From Nymphaea colorata (Eukaryota; Streptophyta; Magnoliopsida; Nymphaeales; Nymphaeaceae), in contig NC_045145.1 of the NCBI RefSeq assembly GCF_008831285.2, positions 20,910,040 through 20,974,039 on the forward strand: DNA of 64,000 nucleotides, read 5' to 3'. A program made the position numbers and the translations under genes. Under the pieces are notes generated by a model. The model did no database searches. It worked only from the letters and a program-made list of their open reading frames with translations, and was not told where the DNA came from. Numbering within the stretch: position 1 is the stretch's first letter; the number at the start of each line of letters is the position of its first letter. Positions 24,139 to 36,190 of this stretch are shown here, piece after piece.

Positions 24139-25789
24139 GTCTAGAGAGTTAGATGTAATAAGCGCCCAAAACAAAAATTGGCTACCCAGCTACCAGCCGC
24201 TTTCGTGTCCATTGTGCGAACCCCTTGAGATAAACTTGTTAACGATAACAAATTATTGAAAACTACGTTACTTATGAATGACTAAGGCAACATCTGATGT
24301 CTTATGTCCCAACAAATTATTGTATTTTGTTTTTCCCAACACAACCTAAAGGGAAATTCATGCCTAAGGTGAAACCCCATCGCCATGCTCCTCCATTGCA
24401 AGTTAATGGTGACGAACAAGGTGATGTATATGATTGGCTTGTGCCAGAAATGACACCTACCGATTTGGACTGTTTCCACTAACAAATGAAGGAATCCCTC
24501 AGTAACGTATCTTGCATGCCTGCCCGCTTGTCGATGATTAAGAGTGTTATGTTGGTGCATTCTACCAAAATAGAATGGGACTGCGACTGAAAGTGATGTG
24601 GTGAATACATAATGTTTATGGAAATTAAAGAAAATAAAATTTAACTTTTTTAGAGAATTTAAAGAAAATAATCGTTGATTAGGCACAAAATTTTTCTCTT
24701 GCTAAATTTCTACAATTATTCTTCGTAAAAATATCACTCCAATTTTATCGGATGTCCGGAAGAGGTTTTTCTTATCATGATATATACAAAAAGAGAGCAC
24801 CTTTTCAGTGAACAAGCACCATCTACTTTATCGCCAGGGTCCAGCTGCATAGAGACTTAGAAGTGGATATAATATAGTGCATAAGACTTTGTATAACCAA
24901 GAAAAATGGGTAAGGGTATATGTAATTAACTTAGGTCAAAGATAAAAACCAGTCCCATTGATTTTTTTGTTCAAAAATTATTTTAAATATAATATAAATA
25001 TCTTAATATATTTATAAAAACTATTTTGACATAAAACATGTTTTGATTCAAGCTGTTCTAATGAAAAATGTTGACTTTTTTATTATCATGGGGGACTTTT
25101 TTATTATCATGGGGCCTGTTCATTTTTTCATTATAAAAACATCACTAAAGTCTAACGAATGATCAACTTAGTATATGTCAACTTATTCTTAAGATCACTT
25201 ACATCAATAAGGTTAGATTGTAAAAAAACACTTTAAAAATCAAAATCAAAGGGATTTGGCTTTTATCTCTGTCTTGTTTATGTTTCAGTTTTTAACAAAG
25301 TTCTCAAATATATATATATATATATAAGCTTGAGAAAAAAACATACTTGTACGTTCACTTTATGTGATTGACATATTTAACTGTTCCTGTATCAAAATTA
25401 TAGAAGGAAAGGTGACCTGTAGCCATTATATTTTCTTTGTTTCTTCCAGTTCCATTATTTCCTTTCTTTGTCGTCCAAAAGTAGCAAAACTAGAGTCTTG
25501 CACAAACTCTAAGACTAGCTGGAAACCGGATCCTTCTTGATTTTCAAACTGCGTCTACAAAGCTTAATGGTCTCCGAATAAGACGAACAATATTGCAACT
25601 ACTTCAAACCTTAAAAGATAGTTTGTACAAGCACATATTAGAAATACAACAGATAGTATGTATATGTATATACATACTTACATAAAAAATGCATGAGACT
25701 GTGTGTTTAATCATACATGCCCAATACAATACATCATGTCGTGCGGTTGTGATTGGACGAAATTCAAGATAACTTAAAATAAAAACCAT

Positions 25790-26335
25790 CCATCTTATTT
25801 AAACTCATTTTTCATATTTATTAATTAATTTTCTAACTTTTTAGTTTATTTTGGGTTGATCCTACCGTTCCTCCCCACCGCCTCCCTCCCTTCTCCGCCG
25901 GCCATCGGCCTGAGATGGTGGCGGGAATGGATCCTCCCTTCCCCTTCCTTCCCACGACAAAAGATGTCAACCTTCCGGCGGCGTCTGAACGGGGAGGGGA
26001 ACCGCCGTACGACGGCAAGGAAAAAAACCCCCCTCCCCCATTCTCCCCACTACAGAACATGGAGAGGATGAGGAGAGGGGGGATCCATTCTCACCTTCCC
26101 ACGGTGGCCCCTTCGCACCTATCGTCAGGCAGCTCAGGCCAACGGCTGGCGACCCACCGGCTGTCGGCCTAAGTGCTGTCGGATGGCGGCGGAGAAAGGT
26201 AAGGAAGGCAGTGGGGAACAGAAGTTCGAAAAGAATGCATATAAAAGAAATAACAATAATGATTAGGAAATATAACAAAACAGGTAAAATGGTGATTTTG
26301 ATGGCTGAGGATGTGAATGGAACCTAGTGTGAGCA
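25790..26335. repeat. GC-rich insertion of unknown type
   Basis: A pyrimidine/GC-rich stretch (core 25860-26200) sits between segments that align with the MYB-B downstream region (13205-13275 and 13285-13400), where it is absent. It has overlapping proline/serine-rich frames on both strands (25915-26172 plus, 25967-26278 minus) with no known domain. No terminal repeats were recognised. It could be a captured gene fragment or a transposon internal piece. Confidence 0.5.
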
Positions 26336-26339
26336 TTCA

Positions 26340-26375
<36 letters not shown>

Positions 26376-26715
26376 CTATCCGTACACCTTTGTCACTCCA
26401 TCTTATCGAATCGAGACCGTACATCCCCAACAAACCAAGGGAAACAAATACAACAATGTTAGAATAACAAATAATAAATAAAAAAGTTGATACTGTTGAT
26501 AAGATGTTCTACAAATTGAAGTGTTTCACACGCTTCTAAGTAATACGTTATGACTTAGAGCATAGTACATTCTTTTGCTTGTCACGCAGTGAAGCTTCTG
26601 AAGCGTATACAGATTCTGAAAAGAAAGCGGTTTCATATCCGCCACTTTTGGATTATCTACAAAGCACTCTACAAACGATACTCAGAAAGAGAGAGCGAGA
26701 GACAGAGAGTAGCAC

Positions 26716-29285
26716 TTAAAGTAATGGCGACGAACCGTTATCATCCTTCATCCAATCCCAAAGAAATGAATCACAGAATAGGTCGTCCAGTTCGGCATCG
26801 AGGAACCAATCTCCTCCTCCTCCTAGTGCAAACTCGCCTTCTCCAGGCAGCCATGGCAGACTGGACCTTAACGGCTCTGCAGCAACTAGTAACCCGTCTG
26901 CCGCAACTGGCAACTGGTCTGCCATCTTCGCGCCGTCCAGCGGCTGCGAAGAGCTGGAAGAGTGGAGGCTTCGTCGATCCCATGGTGAGTACGCCTCACG
27001 CAGCAACTCACGCATTCTCATGGAGACCCTGTGAGCTTGCGGCCTGTAGATAACCGTGCGAGGTGGAGGGGCTGCTGGGAGCTCCATTGCAGCTGGTTTG
27101 GCTGAAACCCTTTTAGCCAGGCAAGAATTCCAGTAGTTCTTGACGTCGTTCGCCGTCCTTCCCGGCAATCTTCCCGCAATCAATGACCACCTTTACGTAA
27201 AATTCGAACGTTACAATTTGTTAGGCACAACACATGGAATTCTGAATTTCCATTTCCGTCACATAGTGTAAAAAAAATTATGGAAAGCTGATACACTTGG
27301 CCGGCGAATTTCAGCTGTGATTAGCATCTTAATTTTTTTTTTTTTCTGAAGAAAATGTAATCACAAATAGTTTACAGAATGATCTAAGTCAGTAGACAAA
27401 GAAAAACAATTTTTTTCAATGTCCAGATTGGTTCTTTTGTCTCGACCAACTTATGCCTGTTAATCTTTAAATGTTTATATAACCTCGGTTACATATGAAA
27501 TCTTTATATAGATCTAGTCATATGTTGGTACATACAAAATGATCGAATTCATATTATAATTCTTTTGATAAAACAAAAGAGTTTTAAAATACCTAAACCT
27601 TTTTACCTGTGTTTAGCATTTACGATTTAAGTGCTATGTTATTACCTGTTTCCGAGTAGCCGTTGCATTCTGATTATGAGGTCCTCTTCATCGGTTGAGA
27701 ACGGACCGCGCTTGATGTTTGGACTCAGATAGTTGAGCCACCTCAGCCTGCAACTTTTACGACACCTTTTCAGCCCTGAAATGTCAATTCGATCCGTCGA
27801 AATTTATGTTAAAAAATAGTATTGTGGGTTCAGTGGGGATCCCAATTGCATGTGTTTTTTTTTACAATCTTGGACTTTTTGGAGGTTTAATTTCAAAGCT
27901 TGGAAGAAAGAACGGAGAAAAGGAAAAAATTGTTGAAAGGTGCAGCTTGTTTCAATAGTTTCAATGTAATGTAATGTAATAAGACAAGAAGTCCTGAGGG
28001 GCATAGCTCAAATTGGAGGGAGGGTTAAGACAAGTATTTAGGCCTGCAAGGAGCTATACTTTTTTACCAAAAAAGAGAAGTGGGTCTCTCTACATGTAAG
28101 TAGAAGCATGTAGACATCCCATCCACTCGATGTCGATGTAGTTTTGGACCTTGAGGTAAAGGGAATGGCTCTCGTTTTGCCGGCGATTGGATAACCTCCC
28201 ACACACACAAATAGCGTATGAAGACAAATAGTGTATGAAGACAATAGATATCACTTTCGGCCCTGCCCGTGAATAAACTGGCTGCGTAATGGACCAAGTC
28301 CAGGCCCAACCAGGTTTACATCACTACATGGGTGGGCCAATTGGTCACTGGGTCCATCTGGTTTGGCCCGATGCCCGTCGTAGACTTACGGTCTGCCAGC
28401 GCCAAAGGACAAAAAACATTGTTAGGGAGAAAGACATTAATTCTGTGCAAACACTGTTGTGGATGGAGTTTCCCGGAAATGAAAGAATCAAACAAGAAGG
28501 GGATCCCTCCTGGACTAACTAAGAATAGACCATTCGGAAGACAGATACGGATTCAAAGACCTAGACAAAGGCTGCAGGAATTCATTTACACAAGTAAATC
28601 TCATCCCACAGACAAATCCCTCCGCTACATCTCCATCCTCCATTCCTGAAGCTAGTAGTTAGGCTGAGAGAGTATGTTGTTTGTGTGCCTTTTGTTACAC
28701 AAATAAGAAATTACTTTATTTTCCCAAGCCAAACATGCTATTTTGACAGAAAAACGTGTGAAAGGAACGAGGCAACGCCTTTTGAGAAGCACCAAGCACG
28801 AGCTAACCTTTTGGAGCTCACACCAAACCAAGGAGACGGTGGATTTCCTCTTTGTTCATGATTTCAACAAATTGTTGTGAGACTTTTCCCTTGGTTGAAA
28901 GCATAAAGGTAGGAAGTTACCATCTTCAACGCCCACCAGATGAAACAATCATTGGTCTCTCGCTGTCGTTGGCACAACCAACTATACTGAGCCCCTTGAT
29001 CCTCCATGGAGAAGCCCTCGTTAATGACAAAAAATCCTTGTTTGAACAGAAAAAAAGAAATTTTTTTGAATAGACAAAAATGGAAATCGAAAAGGCGAAA
29101 CGACTCAAAAGTGACTTTTTTTTTCTGTAATTTCAACCCTCTTTTTTCTTTTTGGCGTATGATTGTTGCATGCACCAACCAGCACACTCAACTCAAACTC
29201 GTATTTTTCTACCTTACAGCATCCCCACCTAATTTTTTTGTAACAACTTATGGTTACAAGTCCTTCACTGAAACCAAGCTTTTCA

Positions 29286-29317
<32 letters not shown>

Positions 29318-29589
29318 TGAATAGTGATTATGTTTTTTGAGTCGTGCAGCTATCTAACTGAAGCAATCTAACCTTTCATAATGAATGGTTAATAGAAAAA
29401 CAAGGTAAAAAAGGTGATGGGTGTTTATACCATCTATACTATTAGTTTGCACTTTTTTTTCCCTTTGTTTCCGGCTGGATGACTATGGATAGTCAGTGCC
29501 ATCATTTACTTACACACAAGTGTCATGAAACAGTTACTAAAGTATCATAATTAACCATCCAGCAACATTTCGCAATTGGCTTATTTCAA

Positions 29590-29659
<70 letters not shown>

Positions 29660-30555
29660 TCACGTCCTTCTCCTGCTTATTGGTCAAAAGTGTTATCTGT
29701 ACATGTGTTATTCATGTTGCAGTTATAATATTTATGTACCTGGAATAAGCTTATGAGCACAATCGGGCATAAGGGTGCAAATTTAAGCCTCACCGAGTAC
29801 GCGAAAAATGAAGTTGTTCATTGGTTTACCTCTTATTTTATCTGCAGGTGTAGTTCACCCGCTCAAGTTTCAAGAAGGAATAAATTCAAGGACTTTTTTT
29901 GCTGCTTTTAATTTGCGGTCTTCTGTCTACCCATTCAGGAAAAAGGAGTAAGACGTTAGAGCGATGGTTCACCCATTATGACGAAACAAATCGCCCGTGA
30001 TGCTGCATATAAACATGAAACCTTCATATATTATAATCATGTTTATGCTTCCAATCATTCTTCTGCAAATGGCTTTTGTGCTCTATGGTTTTTTTCAACT
30101 TCAATAAGGTTTCAAATCAATCCAAACTATTGTTTTTCTCTCTGCCACCGTCCTAGCCTACTTAGAGATTGGGTAGGAGAACAGCACACTTATCAATTAA
30201 AAGTGTTGTAAATCCATTAATTGCAGTCTATTAATTGCAGTCTAGAGGAACAGCGCTTATTGAAATAAAACTGATAGCCGGACTTTCACCAGCTTTCTAA
30301 TTCATCCAACTATGCTACGCCCTTTTCAAGATGATGTCGGAATGATGCCAAGGAAAGTCAAAAGACAAATTACATGGACTTGCCTGCTCTGTTAGGAACA
30401 AGGTGCCAATTTCCCTCCCCATATCTCTCCATGCATTTCCTGAGCAAGTTGTCTTCTTCTTTGCCCCACGCACCTCTCCTTACGCCGGAACATGCAGAAC
30501 TGGGGGCCGTTGGCGGAGCCATTAGTGGAGCACCGCGGGCGGTTGGCGGAGCCAT
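26716..30555 (-). CDS. R2R3-MYB transcription factor C, anthocyanin type (subgroup 6-like)
   Basis: Three exons: 30384-30555, 27646-27775 and 26716-27190, giving 258 aa. After a repetitive Ala/Pro-rich leader ([17 protein letters not shown]), R2 runs RRGAW to RWLNYL and R3 from IKRGPF to NYWNS. The bHLH-contact motif ([12 protein letters not shown]...LIAGR) and ANDV are intact. The C-terminal region keeps [10 protein letters not shown] and an acidic tail ([19 protein letters not shown]). By family, it is a nuclear activator working with bHLH and WD40 proteins on flavonoid/anthocyanin promoters; the exact pigment branch cannot be read from sequence. Intron 1 is 2.6 kb with the GC donor AG|GCAAGT and acceptor TTTCAG; intron 2 is GT-AG. 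The ATG at 30555 is 67 bp below the TATA box; the next in-frame region upstream is closed. No lesion was found, so this and MYB-A are the best candidates for function. Confidence 0.87.
28070..28215 (-). repeat. Single-copy progenitor of the 990-1735 minisatellite
   Basis: The minus strand reads 'gggaggttatccaatcgcc', then 'ccctttacctcaagg' and 'atgtctacatgcttc'. This follows the order of one full unit of the minisatellite in the inverted relic. It is present once here. Confidence 0.6.
28300..28660 (+). repeat. MYB intron-1 block, MYB-C copy
   Basis: Counterpart of 15235-15600 in MYB-B and, inverted, of 584-880. It appears to be an ancestral part of B/C-type intron 1. Confidence 0.75.
29595..29656. 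repeat. (AT)n microsatellite in MYB-C intron 1
   Basis: About 60 bp of alternating AT. Another tract lies at about 29288-29318 in the same intron. Confidence 0.95.
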
Positions 30556-30613
30556 CAGTGGGGTGCTTTTCTTTTGTTACTTCTCTATATGCCTCGGCCT
30601 TTCCTTGATGAAT

Positions 30614-30624
30614 GCATATATAGA
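30614..30624 (-). promoter_or_regulatory. TATA box of MYB-C
   Basis: The minus strand reads TCTATATATGC, 67 bp upstream of the ATG, within a block conserved with MYB-B. Confidence 0.7.
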
Positions 30625-31358
30625 CAACGGCAGCATCTCTTTGAATGTCTGCTTTGGACTAAAGATGTAAAGTTATATGCCTTTGTAGGTGGATATTATT
30701 TTGTTGGTGTATATGCATTCAACGGTCACAGTTAATCATTTGACCTGAGGACCCGAAAACCAAGCTGGAGTCTCGGATTTACTATTCAAAGCTGTTATAG
30801 AAGACGTGTGTATTTTAACACCAATATCACGTTAATTTTAAACATGGTTAACTTTGCGGTCATTGAAACTGGATTACTAGGGGCTGAGGTATCAAAATAG
30901 TGAGAAGAAAATTCTTTAAAATTACTTTGTTAATTACAAAAGGATTAAAGATTCTATAATCCTCCCAATCGTTCACCTCTCTCTCTCTCTCTCTTTCTAG
31001 GTTTAGCATACGTACTTGTTGATTCTTCTCCTTTGCCTGCCTTTTGCGTGCCTGCTGAAATTTGCCAAAAACCACACAGGTAGAGAAACTTTGTCGCTTG
31101 CATTGCCCGGTTGGCCCGATTTTGGACACGGGTGCGTCCTTGCAAATACATGCATTCTTTCCCTTAATATTAAAAGGAACAAGTGCCCCAGAGAGACTGT
31201 GGCTGAATTTATAGGTAGTTGGTCACTTGTTCAAACCTCACAGCTTTCAAATGTGGAAATATGCCCCTTGGCTAATGGTTTTTATGGGTTTTACGCTTCG
31301 GAGGAGCGATAAACTCTCTTAGACCATGCTTGTCCTTTCCAAGTTAAAAACACACACA

Positions 31359-31393
<35 letters not shown>

Positions 31394-33529
31394 ACCCTCG
31401 GCAAATCTTGTGGATGTTCTGAACTTTGCATTGCATGGTTAAAACCTATATATGTAGGTACATATCGAACTAATAAGGGAGCAGAGAATTTAAGCCTGTG
31501 GTTTCAAACGAGATGTGGACCTGTCAGTAGCATTGGATACTTGTTCCACAATCAGGGTCATTTATTTTCTCATTGATATTAATTGATTTTTGAATTGGGA
31601 CATAAGGAAATGTGCTCGACAAGAGGATTTCCAAACAACAGTGGATTGGGTCAGCTATTTACTTCAAAATATAAGTGCATGAGCCCGAGAGACTAGAGAA
31701 AGTTGAAGCCCACGGTACCCAGTAAAAAAGGGAATGACATTTTGGTAATTTGTTTAAAAGAAATGTTTTCTATAGTCTTTTTACTTTTTCTTATTTTTAA
31801 TTTTGTCTTTACAAAAAGTTTGTTTCAATTATGAAGTAACGATATTTTAGTCAGTATTGGTTACGAATATTGATTACGAAAATTTGTGCACCCGTATGTC
31901 ATATACAACCAAGTTCACCCAAAGACACCAAGACAAAACACAGAAAGAGCCAAAATGCTGAAAAGCTGGTTAGCTGCAGCTTAGATTGGAGACGTGGTTA
32001 TGTGCACCGTGCGTTACGTGCACCGCTTTGTATGGTGCACATCCATAAGGGCACAACTTCTGTCTCATTAGCCCACTTTCATTGGAACCTTGATCCAATT
32101 TGAAGGGTACGTGTCATGCACATGAACCTATGCACAATGCAAAGCTTCACTTAAACTGGAGTGAATAAGAAGCGACAAACCTAAGTGTTGGACCACTTGG
32201 CCCAATTGCCATCGTGTCAAGGCCCGATCTGCCCGATCTGCCAAATTGAGGGCTTCAAATCTATTCTCCTTATCCCAAGAACTCTCTTGGTCAGTGTTTA
32301 TCATCATTCTTGGAGGTTGTCATGCTAACTTTACCTGGTGCCATTCATTTGAGGCCAGGGATGGGATGATGCTAACAGTGCAACTGGCTACCATGACCCC
32401 CCTTAAGCTTTGAAAAAAATCAAATTTTACTATATAAATTTTACAAAAATTTTCTCTTGGCCCCGATAAAAAATTTAAAAATTATTTAGTAACATTTTCA
32501 AGTAAAATTTTTGGCATTGCTACTGTAACACTCTCGAAGTTTAGTCCTGTATCGAATATTGTGAGGAATCTTCAAAGACTTATAAAGGGAAGTCATTAAC
32601 AAGATTATTGATCTGGTTTCTATCTTTTGTGGAGTTGAAACTGAAACTGCTAAGGAGCCGTTTAGGCTCCGTTGAATTCGGAGCTCAAACTCAAAAGTAG
32701 GTCGAGTTGTTACAGCTACTGGCATCAACCCACTTGTGTCCATCGAGTAGAACAAATGTACTAGTTGATGTACATTGGAATCCCAAGAAAGTGGTAGATG
32801 GCTTTTTCCATTAAGTCTAACCTTTCTTTTTTATTTTTTGCTTCTATCCCAAGGGTCAGTACCTCGCTTGACTTGATTAGTGCTTTGGCGATTCTTTTTG
32901 CAAAACCATCGAACCATGGAGATTGGTCGATTGCTACAAAAGACGCTATCGCCTGAGGAAACAGAGGCACTGAGGGAGGCGGCTTGTTCTCTGGAAAGGG
33001 CGATGGCCAAGAAGAGGACAGTGAGCGATGAACTAAAAGAAGGAAGAAGGAGAGAGAGGAGCTTTGACACTGTGGTGGTTCTTTGGCATGTTCCTACGCA
33101 TAAAAACTACTGCTTCAGACATGTTGCGTCTTCATGGGGCCATTGGTAGTTTGCTCAAGTACTCCAGCCACTTCAGGAAACAACTTATACATTATGTAAA
33201 AAAGAAAAATTTTATTGAAAAACAACACTTTAGAAGCATTGAGGCATTACCTGATCTCTTATATCCCAAACAATTTTCTTTTAAACAGTTTGGTGTGAAA
33301 TTCAAGGCTAAACTTTTAGTACAACAAAAAGAATTTATCTGCTACGACCACTGCTTAGAACAAGGGTCGTAGCGAACGATACTCTGCTCCTCCATCTCCC
33401 AACCTATTTGATTTCTCCCCATGAATAGCCCGCGAACGTCTTTATGTCTCCTGCCCAGCAAATGAGGGAAGAAGACTCTCGCAGCAAGAACTCATGGAGA
33501 TTAGCAGTCGCAGGAGTTAGACCACTGTG

Positions 33530-33735
33530 CAGGGGCGGAGGGGGGGGGTTCACCTAGGCCGTGGCCCGCCTCAAACTAGCTGGAAAAAAAAATTTACATT
33601 AGAAAAATAAAAAAAACTTAATTGTTCAATGTATTTTTTTTTTTTACTTAGGTTCAGTTTGGCCCTACCCAAATTTGAGGTTGGATTATTTGGCCCGTCC
33701 CTAAACGCAATCCTGGCTGGCTCCCCTCCTACCGT
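33530..33735. mobile_element. Degenerate hAT-like MITE
   Basis: Starts CAGGGGCGGAGG and ends near 'aatcctggctggctcccctcc', an inverted match. The inner words 'ggccgtggcccgcc' and 'tttggccc' recall the elements at 42240 and 23993. No clear target duplication. Confidence 0.45.
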
Positions 33736-34779
33736 GAAAAATATCTTTGTCAATGGTAAACTAATTTATTGGCAACAACAAACATCCAAGCCAATAACCA
33801 TGTTTGTTGTCGTGCTTGTTTTGACAAAGCTGGTTATATGCTCCCACCTATTTTCCCATACATCCTACACAAACCTGAATCCTTGACACCTACCAGTAAG
33901 AATGAGTCATGGCCCCTTTGAAAGTGGGTTGGGAAACACATGTCCCGCACTAGGAGCTGTGCATGGTGCACCCCGGTGCACGTAACTGCCTCTTTTGGTT
34001 CAAAGTAAATTGCAAGTTAATGGTGATGTATAAGCACAAGAAGTGACGGCTACTGGTTGGGACTGTTTCGTCTAACAAACAAGGGTTCCTCCAGTTACGT
34101 ACGTTGCGTATAAGAATAACATGTTGGTGCACCCACCATATGAGGGAGAGGGTTTGGGCAGTGAGCGAGACTAGTATGGTCAATGCACCAAGAAAGGGAG
34201 GGAGATTATTAAGTTGAGTTTAAGGAATTAATTTAACCGTTTACATGTACTTAAGAAAATAAATTGGATTAGGCACATAATTTAGCTCTTTGTAAATTAC
34301 CATAGTTACTTTGTTTATAATAATATATGCTAAAAACAGAGCAATATTTTTGAGTGAATGAGTATCACTCACCCATCATTTGCCTCTAGGATCCAAGGCT
34401 TGAAAGTGAAGAGGAGGAGGATCATATATATGTCATAAAAGTAAATATAAAAAACTTGACAAAAAAAAATTAATCAAAGTTGTTGCACTTTCACTTTATT
34501 TAATTGGCAAATATGACCGGATTCTGTATCAAATTTATCGAACGGAAAGGACCCGTAATGCTTATATTTTCTTTGTTTCTTGCCCCCATTATTTTTTTTT
34601 TTTTCTTTGTCACAAGCGATCCAAAATAGCAAACGATAGTCTTACACAAATTAGACCAACTGGAACCGGATCCCTGATTAGCAAGCTGACCGACAATGCT
34701 TAGTGATATCAGATCAAGATGAACAATATTGTAATCGCTATAGACCCCACATAGGAATGTTAATTAGTTAATTGGATTT

Positions 34780-35165
34780 GAACCGGACTTGCTCTTAAGT
34801 ATATCCACTTTTTCACATATTCACATATTTGGATTCAAATGTGAATGAAAAAAAGTCATATCTGATTCCAAATTTGAAATCCAGATTCAAATCTGAATCC
34901 AATATGAATCTGATATTTAAATTCAGATCTAAATCTGAATCCGAATTTTAAACCCGCTTCACCTGAATTCCAAAATGTATGGGCATTGGATGTAGGATTT
35001 AAAACTAAATCAGATCCGAATTTGATCAGACGTTTCTGTATATTTGAATCTGAATTTGAAACCAAATGGATGTCATTTCTTGAATCTGAATCTGATCTGA
35101 TTGTTAATCAGATATTTTAAATTTTGAATGCTTCAATCGAATATTTAATCAAAATCAGAGATGTT
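34780..35165. repeat. GAATCT-rich degenerate repeat
   Basis: Many imperfect copies of 'aatctgaatc/gattcaaat' on both strands. Related wording occurs in the small insertion at 21677-21814. It is probably the internal part of a decayed retroelement. Confidence 0.45.
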
Positions 35166-35199
35166 GACATCCCTAACCCTAAAAGACAAGAACATGATA

Positions 35200-36190
35200 A
35201 GGGAGAAAGCAGTAAAGGACTACGTGGTTCAACTTCAACATTTAGAAGGCTTGCGGCCATTGAAGCACCATTTAACTCTTTCGTTTGTTAGTACTATTTT
35301 TGTATACAGGATGATATGTTGGATCATTATGCTGGATCATGAATCAGAAGTTGCCAGGATGATTTGCATTCAATCAAGTGGTTTTAAGTTATTTGGAATG
35401 TGATTTACATAGCTTGCTTAACTCAATCAAAGGTTTGAATTGCATTGTGTTGTGTAAGAAAGAAAAAAAAACTACTAAATGTTTATTAGAATCGTATACT
35501 CTTCATATTTTGGTGAGAACATTCAATATTATATTCAAACTTGATTGGTGGTTGGGTACAATTTGTCTTAGCGAACCCACCACTTTGTTCCCTACTCAAG
35601 TGTATAGGAGTAACCCCCCAACATGATTTCCATAATGACAAGCATCTCCTTGTAGATCGGAGTTCATATTACTAGCAAAGTCAAACTAATAACGACACAC
35701 ATAAGGAGAGACACATATCGAGCATTGGAACTCATTCTTGGGGCTTGGAGCCTTCTTGAATCTATATTGAAATACAAAAATAAGTTGAGTGATTTATAGT
35801 ACATGAATTTGATATTTTTGGGAAGGAGGTATTTGATAAGTAAACATATTAGAGTTGATGGACAAATATTAATGCAAATCTTTTCTTTTTGGAAATGAAG
35901 AGAGTTGCCCACTTTAGTCCACTCCAGATTTTGACATCTCCATTCATTTAGTATAATAATCGATACCATCCTTTTTAATTTGTTTCACATATCTTTCATG
36001 GGTAATGCCAATTTAATTTCAAACTTAACTAATAAAGAAAAGTTTGGGAACAAAAGTTTAGCAAGGATTTTGGTCAGCAAATAAATATTTCTAGTTGGAA
36101 TCCGTTGGATGCGGAAAGAATTATGTTAAGTTTCAAATTGTTGTTGTGTTGAATCAGAATTCGATTCTTTTCCTAGTTCAAATCATATAT
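35200..36190 (-). pseudogene. Neprosin remnant: promoter and exon 1 fused to 3' flank
   Basis: Positions 35735 down to about 35692 encode MSSNARYVSLLMCV, the signal-peptide start of the neighbouring neprosin gene (MSSSTQYVCLLACI). Upstream, 35740-36185 matches the promoter side of that gene (41075-41560). Immediately after the first 15 or so codons, sequence switches to a match with the 3' flank of the intact gene: 35600-35700 aligns with 36565-36665 (for example 'tccttgt.gat.g'), and 35380-35600 aligns with 36340-36560. The frame ends at 35664. A paralogue has therefore lost about 4.4 kb, its entire body, leaving both flanks joined. Confidence 0.75.

Larger units (their letters stand above)
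21140..26700. other. MYB-D upstream / MYB-C downstream spacer
   Basis: No gene was recognised. Most of it is the duplicated counterpart of 8100-13980. Differences from that copy are a short retroposon-like insertion (21666-21825), a SINE-like repeat (22860-23100), a MITE (23993-24138) and a GC-rich insertion (about 25790-26335). An (AT)n tract lies at about 26343-26373. Confidence 0.65.
30630..35190. other. MYB-C upstream spacer
   Basis: No gene was recognised. It carries a third, shorter copy of the MYB-upstream sequence: 34010-34110 matches 10920-11030 and 24400-24515, and 34490-34740 matches 11455-11690 and 25365-25600. No MYB exon follows. A SINE-like copy lies at about 31195-31340, (AT)n at about 31362-31390, a degenerate hAT-like element at 33530-33735 and a GAATCT-rich stretch at 34780-35165. 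Confidence 0.6.
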
